A stretch of DNA of 64,000 nt from contig NC_135119.1 of assembly GCF_050908995.1 (NCBI RefSeq), positions 11,594,001 to 11,658,000 of the forward strand, given 5' to 3'. Each line of letters begins with the position of its first letter. Positions within the stretch are counted from its first letter, which is position 1. This document shows, one piece after another, positions 56,711-64,000 of the stretch. This stretch comes from Andrena cerasifolii. Taxonomy: Eukaryota; Arthropoda; Insecta; Hymenoptera; Andrenidae. The notes under the pieces are model-generated. The model had not been told where the DNA came from, ran no database searches, and worked only from the letters and a program-made list of their open reading frames with translations. Made by a program: the position numbers and the translations under genes.

Positions 56711-57377
56711 CACTTCCAACTTCAGAATTCTGTCCCACGCCCAATTAAACATTCTATTCGAGAATACTCGAAATACTTCTAATTCTTAGATACACGTCCG
56801 ACCTTCCTTCTCTTCTCCTTCTTTCTTCAGTTTCATCAACCCCCTTTTACGTCGCGCGAGATTAACTCAGCATCCGACCCCGTTGCGAATTCTCCGAATA
56901 CTGCGATCTTTACTGTCCCGAGGATCGCCCGTCGCCGTGACGCGAGATTTTCCATCGAGGCTTCGGTGTCACCTCGACGTGGCGTCAAAACCATCGCGGT
57001 TACTTCGCGGAACATCGCAGCGACCGCACCGCGGTCGACGCTGTCGGGTCGTAAAGACGGTTTAGTGCGTGATGACCGATTTTGTGGTCGACGTCTCGAT
57101 TTGCTGCGCGTTGTTAATGGACGCCGTTAAATCGAACGTAATACGGCTTCTCGCGATTAACCCCCGCGATGCACGGCCAGATACGCTTACATTGCGGCGA
57201 AACGGTGCGCGCTACTCTCCGACGCGGACGCCGCTCTTGCACTCGAATCGTATCGACGTGTCGCGGTTCGATTCCGACACCTTATCGAGCAGCCTGCTAT
57301 CACTATTTCTCTATAATATAGCATAAGACCCACTTCACGAGTTGCGACTGGTAAATTGAAAAGCTTTAGGACACACG
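56711..57377. other. Unannotated stretch
   Basis: A C/T-rich tract ends in CTTTCTTCAG near 56830, followed by GC-rich DNA with short frames. No donor pairs convincingly with it. Confidence 0.35.
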
Positions 57378-57379
57378 TA

Positions 57380-58310
57380 CAGTTACTCGATAAAGTTCCG
57401 TTCACCCTGTATGTAACAGATTTTACTTAAGGGGAGGTTCCGGTTTAAAAATATAGAAAAGTCGATTTTTGGAGACCAAAGTTTAGACGAATTAGGTATG
57501 CTTTTGCGTGCTTGTTTGATAAAAAGAATTGTTAAATAAGAAATATTTAATTATGTATGTAAGTTAAGATTCTTTTCATTGTTTTCGTGGTGACGATGAA
57601 TATTAATAAGTATTGTCAATAGTTATACAAATATATCTATTTTGTGTTATATCATTTTATATTTTATGTTCAGAATAGTTTTATTTCCATATGTTTTTTA
57701 TAATGCTCGGTTAGAGTTGAAAAAAAGTTTTTTTTTTTGTAATGTTTACTCTTATATTTTCAATACCTTAAAAAATACCGGTAAATTATCGGTAAACCGG
57801 TTTTGATTAAAAATTTTACCGAATTACCGGTAATTGAAAAATTCGGTAATTTTGCAATCCCTAGTTTAAACCCGTTTTCCTCGAAACAGCGCTCTTCAAA
57901 TCGGTGGGGCAAATATCTCGAAAAGTTATTATCCGATTCAATTGAAACTTTTTGTATTTTAAAGAACGCACTTCTATACAGTGGAGAAACCTCTAATATT
58001 TAAGAAAAATTAAAAGTTGTATTTTTTAAAGCCATGGGAAGGACAAAAAGCATGGGGAAAAAGTGATGTCAAACTTCAAGTGTCGTTATTTTGTCAAACA
58101 ATGGAATTTTGTAATTTTTAAAGCTTTATCCACTGGGGAAATTTCTTCGAGAATTTCTTTGGCAGATGGTATTACTTAAAAATATATTACTCAAGGCTTA
58201 TACCTTTCAATGTAATATTATAATGGGTAATTCTGGATTTAACATTATCTACTTAAATATGTAAAATATGTTATACGCGTAAGGCGACCGGACACTTTTG
58301 TGGGTAACTG
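57380..58310. mobile_element. 931-bp Tc1-like element, diverged ends, compound interior
   Basis: CAGTTACTCGATAAAGTTCC (57380) is imperfectly mirrored by the right end, whose complement reads CAGTTACCCACAAAAGTGTC (ending 58310). TA flanks both sides (57378-57379 and 58311-58312). CAGT ends and TA targets indicate Tc1-like ancestry. Inside lie two ends of other families: TTAAGGGGAGG at 57427 and a hAT-style end (complement CTAGGGATTGCAAAATTACC) near 57863. The interior is therefore mosaic. Confidence 0.6.
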
Positions 58311-58312
58311 TA

Positions 58313-59279
58313 TGTTTACATAGGAATCGGAGTTGGGAAATTAATGGTTCAGTTCAGAATTAGCAAATATCTGAACGATGTTGAAATCGTTCGCGTGGCG
58401 CAACATTTAACGTGGTTAGCGATAAGGATGCAAATTTACATTGACACCCGAAAGAACAGGAAAACCGTCCGGATCGTAATTAAGACGAATGGTTTTGTCG
58501 AATCGGTTTCACTTAGCCGTGTCGCGCGCCGTTAATTTACGACTGCCGGCCGCAGGAATTTGTCTCCATCAGATAGAAGCACACTTTTCCTCGGCCGTTT
58601 TTTCTGCAACGGAAAAGGTATTTTCTAGGAGAGGTCGCGGCGAGCAGTTTCTCACGCCACGGGTCGGATAAAATATTGCCGAAGACGCGGCGAATAACTA
58701 TTTCTCCTCGCGAAGCAGCATAAAATAATGCCTGTCCGCGCTCGTGCCTTCGCCTCGTGTAAACTATCCGCGATTTTCACGGGCCACTTGCTTCTGAAAT
58801 ATAAAATCCTTTACAACTCGTTAAACGCACTTTCAATCGTTACGCGAAACCTCTATCTTTAATTACAGATATCCGACGACCTATCGCAGAATATGCAAAA
58901 TAGACCCTCTATTACACGCATGTTCCTCCCGCAACGAGTTCCCTTTTACCTGGAAACGGAGCCACCCGCGTGATCCAATTTCGCGCTTCGTTTGCGAACA
59001 TTTTTTTGGCTCCGCTGACGTAGAACGTCCTCCCTGGAAAATCTTTGCCCGTCCGCGTACCAGAGACGTTAATTAGATGCCCGATCGATCGCGTTACTCC
59101 TAAAATACTAGCTAGCTTCCAATAATGGCACTAATACGTCAAACGCGGGCCTGGCTACCTAGTGGAACTTGTGCAACATCAATTCCGTCGATTCGCGTGC
59201 ATTGAAATACGTAGAAATGAAGGATGAAAAGCATTAAGCCGCAGCAGTCTTACAACTTCCCTCCCTGTTGCTTCACCCT
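58313..59279. other. Unannotated stretch
   Basis: GC-rich unique DNA with frames of about 60 codons. No feature was seen. Confidence 0.35.
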
Positions 59280-59450
59280 GGCCTCATGAATCTCCCTTTG
59301 AACCACCTCGGGCTCATGGATCACTCGCTGAAATACATCCAAGTCATCGATCTCCCATTAAGCCACTTTAACCTCGCGAGTTATGCACAAAACGTACCTC
59401 CGGAGTGACGAGTCTCCAAAGCGCAACTTCAAGCTGATGAGTCACTCCTC
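59280..59450. repeat. Degenerate 30-31 bp tandem repeat
   Basis: Units such as CTCATGAATCTCCCTTTGAA, CTCATGGATCACTCGCTGAA and TCATCGATCTCCCATTAAGC recur at 30-31 bp spacing, about five to six times and increasingly diverged. It is recognisable only by alignment of units. Confidence 0.5.
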
Positions 59451-60236
59451 GTAGCACCCTAGAATCGCGCCGCCGTGCATTTGCCATCTGATCTCCGTGA
59501 AAACGTAAAAATGACCGCTTTCCGTTCCAATTTCCTCGGTACGTGTATCTCGCAGAGTTGGGCTCCGTTTCTTTTTAAGGAACGCCAAAGGACACACGCG
59601 GAGATTCCTGAACGGTCGCGGATCTCGAGGGTCGTTTTCCATCGTGCAGCGATCGCGGTCACGAAGACGCGATGAGGCACAGCGGGGCCCGTGTCTCGGT
59701 CGACGGAAACGGGCCTGCATATGCAACGTGCAGCTGCCACGGCGCTCGGGACTCGCGGCGGGATCATTACGCGTCATTACAGAGTTACACGCTCGAATGG
59801 CCGACGTTACAAATTACAGAGGGACCGACCAACCTGCTCGCACTCTTCCATGCCTGCTGCTAACCGCGGCCCGCGCTCCGATACCCGTGCCTCGCAGCTG
59901 CGACTAGCATTGTTATCGGTATTACTCGCGTCAACGGCGATCACACCACCGAAGGATCGCTGCAACGTCTTCCCAGGCTCCTACCAAACGGATTTTGCGT
60001 TGTAATCTTCGCGATTGCACCGACAACGCTTCGCCGACGGTTTCAGTTACGTTGGATTTTGATCGATCGTGGTCAGGTGGGCAGGGCTCGGGGAACTTGA
60101 TTGTATTCTGTTCTAGGTACTGTGGCTACGTAGGAAGGATACAGTCGAGGTGGTAGAAGCTGCGAGAGTCCCAAGGTTTTCAGCTCTGAGGTTTCGGAGC
60201 AAGGGGTCTGGGAAACTTACCTCCCCCGAAAAAGTC
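59451..60236. other. Unannotated stretch
   Basis: GC-rich. Frames of up to 111 codons overlap on both strands at 59.44-60.0 kb and none is recognised. Confidence 0.35.
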
Positions 60237-60263
60237 AAATTTATTTATTTATTTATTTATTTA
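60237..60263. repeat. (TTTA)n microsatellite
   Basis: About seven TTTA units. Confidence 0.9.
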
Positions 60264-61418
60264 AGAATTATACGGGGAATATCCATGGTTTGCAAGAGAC
60301 AAAGCAGAGAAATTAGCTAGAGAGTATATACAGTGAATAAGCCAAGGATACACGGCTAACAAAGCCAACTAAACTGAACTAAAAGATAAACAAGAACTAA
60401 GAACACAAAAGTAAATAGTAAATACTAAATACCCCTATGTAAGTTAGATGCAGTCCTATAAAGACTGTAATAATTACTCGTTCTGAAACTTCGAAGCTGT
60501 AAACTTTGGGACTCTCGCAGCTTTAACGACCTCGCGATATCAATTCTAGGTACTATACTCTAAATTTAAGTTGCGCGGTCCATGGTCGCTGAGGTCCAGG
60601 CGCATGGGGCCCCGTGTATGTCTTTTACCTTTTGTTTATAAACGAGAAACTGTCGATTGGAATCTTTGGCTGTCGCATTGGTGGATGAAACAGCGTGGCG
60701 ACAAGTAGAACACTCTTAATTGATCCTATCAGCCAATGCTAATTTCATTTAAATTCACCTTTCCGCTCCTTTGTGGCTCGTTTAAGTGTGAACTTATGTA
60801 AATGCATATTTCGCAAAGGCTTCCTTTGTTCCGTTGCATTTGTCACGCTTCGGAAACGGGACGCTGTACGACATTTACGCGTCAAGATAGATCTCGGCGT
60901 TTGTTTGACGCTTTAACGAAGAGTGTTGCGAATGCCTGCATATTTCGCATAGGAAACTCGTGCCGGAGAGGTTATGCTAAAATAAACATATGACTCCACC
61001 AGAAGGCGAAAAAGTTATATTTATCGTGTTCCAGAATCAAGTTGATTTTAAGTTATTAAATGTACATAAATTCTGCGTTCTGCACTTCGGTTTGCTTTGT
61101 TTTTTAAGCGAAATATATTCGTGCTTTGCCGTGGGATCCATTGTGGAGGATTCTGCACAGATTTCCACGATGATACAACTTGCCTCGCGAAATATACGAC
61201 GTGATGATCACGCGTTAGGTATACGTTAAAACTTTCAGACGCACGAGCAAAGTTTGAGCGTTGCAGTATTATGCTATGAAATATCGTCGGATATTGTAGC
61301 GTTACTTCTGCGCTATATTCGCGGATTATATTCTTCCTTATTACACAACCCTCCGTGGCCACACCTTCTTATAATCACAAATCGGCCAGATGGGGTTCAT
61401 TGCACCTCAGCGTCAAGA
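60264..61418. other. Unannotated stretch
   Basis: AT-leaning unique DNA with short frames below 105 codons. Nothing was recognised. Confidence 0.35.
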
Positions 61419-61613
61419 AAAGTTAAGAGATTCAAATATTCGAAAATGATAACTCAAAAAGTTAAGAGATTCAAAAATACGAAAATGATAACTCTTTTTC
61501 TCAAAAATTATCACTGAAAAGTTAAGAGATTCAAAAATACGAAAATGATAACTCTTTCTCTCAAGAGTTATCATTTTTGTATTTTTGAATCTCTTAACTT
61601 TTCAGTGATAATT
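61419..61613. repeat. Three direct repeats ending in a 51-bp near-perfect hairpin
   Basis: A unit of about 38 bp (AAAGTTAAGAGATTCAAAAA then ACGAAAATGATAACTC) occurs in direct orientation near 61419, 61457 and 61516, and inverted at 61565-61606. The third and inverted copies form a hairpin: arms 61506-61556 and 61563-61613 (51 bp each), loop TCTCTC. I see a single wobble/mismatch position. It could be a very short foldback element or a hairpin RNA source. Confidence 0.9.
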
Positions 61614-62051
61614 GTACGTTCGTAATGCTCATACAATCATACTCTAATAGTCTTTTTCTAGAAATATAAATATCGATATGATGAAATTTGTAGTTCAAGG
61701 AGGGCCATTTTCCACGGTTGTGAAAAAAAGCGATATTTTTAATTTTTTGCGATAAACCACCTTTGGAAGTCGTAAAGGCGCGACATTTGAACTCGAAAAG
61801 TGCTCTTGGGGTGCGATACATTCAGGGTGATCACGAAGGGATAATTAAACTTGACGTATCGAAAATATGTGGTACGAACGGCACCGCTAATATTGTGGGA
61901 AATAATATATACTTATCTATACTTATGCATACAATCGTTGTGTCACTGATTCATCACCGTGCAGCTCAAACCGCTGACCCTAGAAACATGATATTCGGAG
62001 GGTATATTCCTTTTGCGACGTAGGTGCTGGTTAAGAAGGGATTCTTTTAAA
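61614..62051. other. Unannotated stretch
   Basis: Short frames below 90 codons and no recognised feature. Confidence 0.35.
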
Positions 62052-62275
62052 TTCAATCCCCAAGGGGGTGAAAAGGGATAAAGTATGTTCTCCCAGATTC
62101 CTTAATATCTCTTAAGCTCGATTAGATATCAACTTGGTTTTTACATACAAAAGTTTCCCACAAAAATCCCTAAAAATCAATTTCAGCACTTTGCCCTAAT
62201 CAACCCCTAAGGAGGTGAAAATGGGTAAACCGTGTTTTCACGGATTCCTTAATTCCTAAAGCGAAGCGCCGGGAG
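62052..62275 (+). repeat. Two diverged direct repeats about 145 bp apart
   Basis: TCAATCCCCAAGGGGGTGAA (62056 region) and TCAACCCCTAAGGAGGTGAA (62200 region) begin two related segments of about 75 bp. Both continue through GATTCCTTAAT. They are probably part of a decayed transposable element, but no ends were found. Confidence 0.6.
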
Positions 62276-63726
62276 TATTTTGCTAGCCTTTGCATAATCC
62301 TATACAAACACAGATACAAGATATCTAGCTCCAGAGACGAACGATGCTCAGCTCTGAAAATGTCCTAGCTCTCTCAGAAAATACGAAACGAAACACAGTT
62401 ACTTTGGCACGACTCCCATGGAAACGTAGAGGCTGGATAAAAAATCGACGAGGGAAGTGGAGGTATAAATAAATGAACTTATACCCGCGGAAGTGTGTAA
62501 AATTATGCTTTATGGCGTAAATAACGAAAGAGAAATCGTACGATGACCAGAGAAACCGTTCTCGAGTGATGCTCGTTGACAATTTACAGAAGACTACGGC
62601 TAATTAACGCGTTTCTTTACGAGCAGTCACCGTATCTCGCATTTCCGACACCGTGAAAGTAACACACATACCGTTCACCATATTTTATGCGTCAACATTT
62701 AAGTGATTGTTCGAGCAGAGTGTGCAAAGGTGCTGTACTATTTATAAACTCGGATAGAGTTTATCTTCGGGGCTCTGTCTTCCTTTTAATTGACTTCGTA
62801 ACTCGCGGAGTCGCTTGGAAATGTATCGAGTGGCTCGTTACCTTGCGACGAAACAATAGTCGCTTTTCGCCCCGCAGATTTTAATCTGAAACCCGCGCAA
62901 CTTCTATACGTTTGATAGGAGACTCGTTAACGCGAAACGAAATTCATTGGCCTCGCTAATAAGAGCGTTGTTACGAGAAAATTATGCCACCGCGATTCTT
63001 GGGCGACAATTTAATTAACTGTCGAACTGGATCCATTGTGGCACTGACGACACTTGTGTATTCAGCATTCAAACTGAATTTGCAGGATTACATATCGACG
63101 CGGCATGCCTCCTTCCGCTAGCTACGATTTCTTCAACGATTAATTGACGAGTTTATGCTCGCTGGATGCTTCCATTAACCTCGTTGCACCGTGCAAACCG
63201 GGCGCCAACGCGGATACCAATAACATCGCGGTTTTATTTAACAATTAAACCCCCGAAATCACGTTCGTTAACGTGTTTGTATCTCTTCTTCAGCGTAAAC
63301 GTCTCCTTAATTAAAGTTCCTTCTCCTCTCCGTGCTCGAGCGCGAGACGAGGAGCGAAATAAGGACGCAGGGTCAAAGTGTTGCGTATAAAGCGTTAAAT
63401 TTTTATATAAGCCACTTCATTAAGGGGAAGAGACGCTGTCGCGTGAATTACTTTCCCATTTCCCGTGTTTTCGAGCCACGGACGTTCCGCGAGATAGATC
63501 AAAGAAATCGAGAGACGGTGGCTCGTGAAAGCGTGTCTCGATTTCGTTCGAGAAGGGATGTCGCACGCTTTCACGATTTCTGCTGCCATCTTATATCGCA
63601 TCCACGCGACTTATGAGTAACTCGACACTGGGTGCGCGCGAAAAAGTTGTTGAGAAATGCCGCGAAACTGGGACCTACTGCATTCTACGAACAGCCTTCA
63701 TTTAGTGCGAACTCAAATGAGTCTGC
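62276..63726. other. Unannotated stretch
   Basis: Unique sequence with frames below 95 codons. No repeat, RNA gene or TIR pair was seen. Confidence 0.35.
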
Positions 63727-63730
63727 TTAA

Positions 63731-64000
63731 AGGGTTGTGCCTAGTTAGTTTTCGAAAAAGAACGCGATTTTCAAGATTTTTTTGTGGAATATTCACTGTA
63801 TATTTTATTACAACTATTCGCTTATTTTAGAAGTACATATGTGCAGCAACTCTCAGTAGTTTTGTTATAGAAAAACATTAAAAAATGAAAGAATAACAGC
63901 CATTCTCGCGAAAGCTGTGTTGATATCGGTGAGCAAGATATTTCGGAAACCACTGTATCGATTGGCCTAAACTTTTGCAGACTTCTTTTATGTACCAAAG
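63731..64000. mobile_element. Left part of a TTAA-flanked element, cut by window end
   Basis: TTAA (63727-63730) is followed by AGGGTTGTGCCTAGTTAGTT and a low-complexity AT-rich interior in the same style as the TTAA elements at 16449 and 57427. The other end lies outside the window. Confidence 0.4.

Noticed and set aside
60095..60120. TTCTGTTCTAG followed by GTACTG as a third recursive site
   Set aside because: GTACTG is a poor donor and no CTAAC is present. Much weaker than the two reported sites.
60212..60226. Minus-strand donor GAG/GTAAGT near 60223
   Set aside because: Good donor consensus, but no upstream open exon with acceptor or ATG was found. Such matches are expected by chance.

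Overview
This is eukaryotic, animal-type DNA, most likely from an insect genome. The order is uncertain; Hymenoptera is my best guess, from the alternation of CpG-rich, GC-rich unique sequence with AT-rich transposon debris. The window has no bacterial gene organisation, no rRNA gene, no complete tRNA and no CRISPR array. I found no open reading frame that I recognise as a protein family. The longest frame (220 codons at 49283-49945) lies in GC-rich sequence where long chance frames are expected. I read the 64 kb as the inside of one very large intron, or as an intergenic desert, filled with short non-autonomous DNA transposons.

The best clue to function is a pair of plus-strand sites, at 23335/23336 and 49052/49053. 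Each combines a CTAAC branch-point match, a pyrimidine tract, and an acceptor CAG joined directly to a donor GTAAG. Each is followed 65-80 bp later by a second donor-like GTGAGT. This is the layout of recursive (ratchet) splice sites with short cryptic RS-exons, as known from giant introns in Drosophila and vertebrates. If real, they put the window in a plus-strand intron longer than 25 kb whose exons lie outside the window.

Layout. 1-991: part of an element packed with a degenerate 17-18 bp motif. 3.1-3.4 kb: simple repeats. 5.5-6.5 kb: two abutting foldback elements. 8.7-9.0 kb: a 90-bp triplication. 10.2-10.7 kb: a nest of about 108-bp MITEs. 13.6-14.8 kb: a TA-flanked element interrupted by a 371-bp MITE. 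16.4-18.4 kb: TTAA-flanked elements. 21.0 kb: a hAT-like MITE. 22.3 kb: a 116-bp tandem duplication. 23.3 kb: recursive site 1. 25.6 kb: a GC-rich hairpin. 27.7-29.6 kb: a TTAA foldback and a hAT-like MITE. 32.2-35.1 kb: a foldback and a TIR element. 37.3-38.3 kb: a foldback inside a foldback. 40.0-45.7 kb: several TIR elements, two of them nested. 48.4-49.1 kb: a Tc1-like foldback next to recursive site 2. 51.0-52.3 kb: the second copy of the 13.6-kb element, which also gives the empty insertion site. 53.4-54.1 kb: a hAT-like element carrying a higher-order minisatellite. 56.5-62.3 kb: minisatellites, a Tc1-like element and a near-perfect 51-bp hairpin. 63.7-64.0 kb: the edge of another element.

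All transposon calls rest on terminal inverted repeats (TIRs) and target-site duplications (TSDs) read directly from the sequence. No transposase could be recognised. Superfamily names are inferences from TIR style and TSD length.
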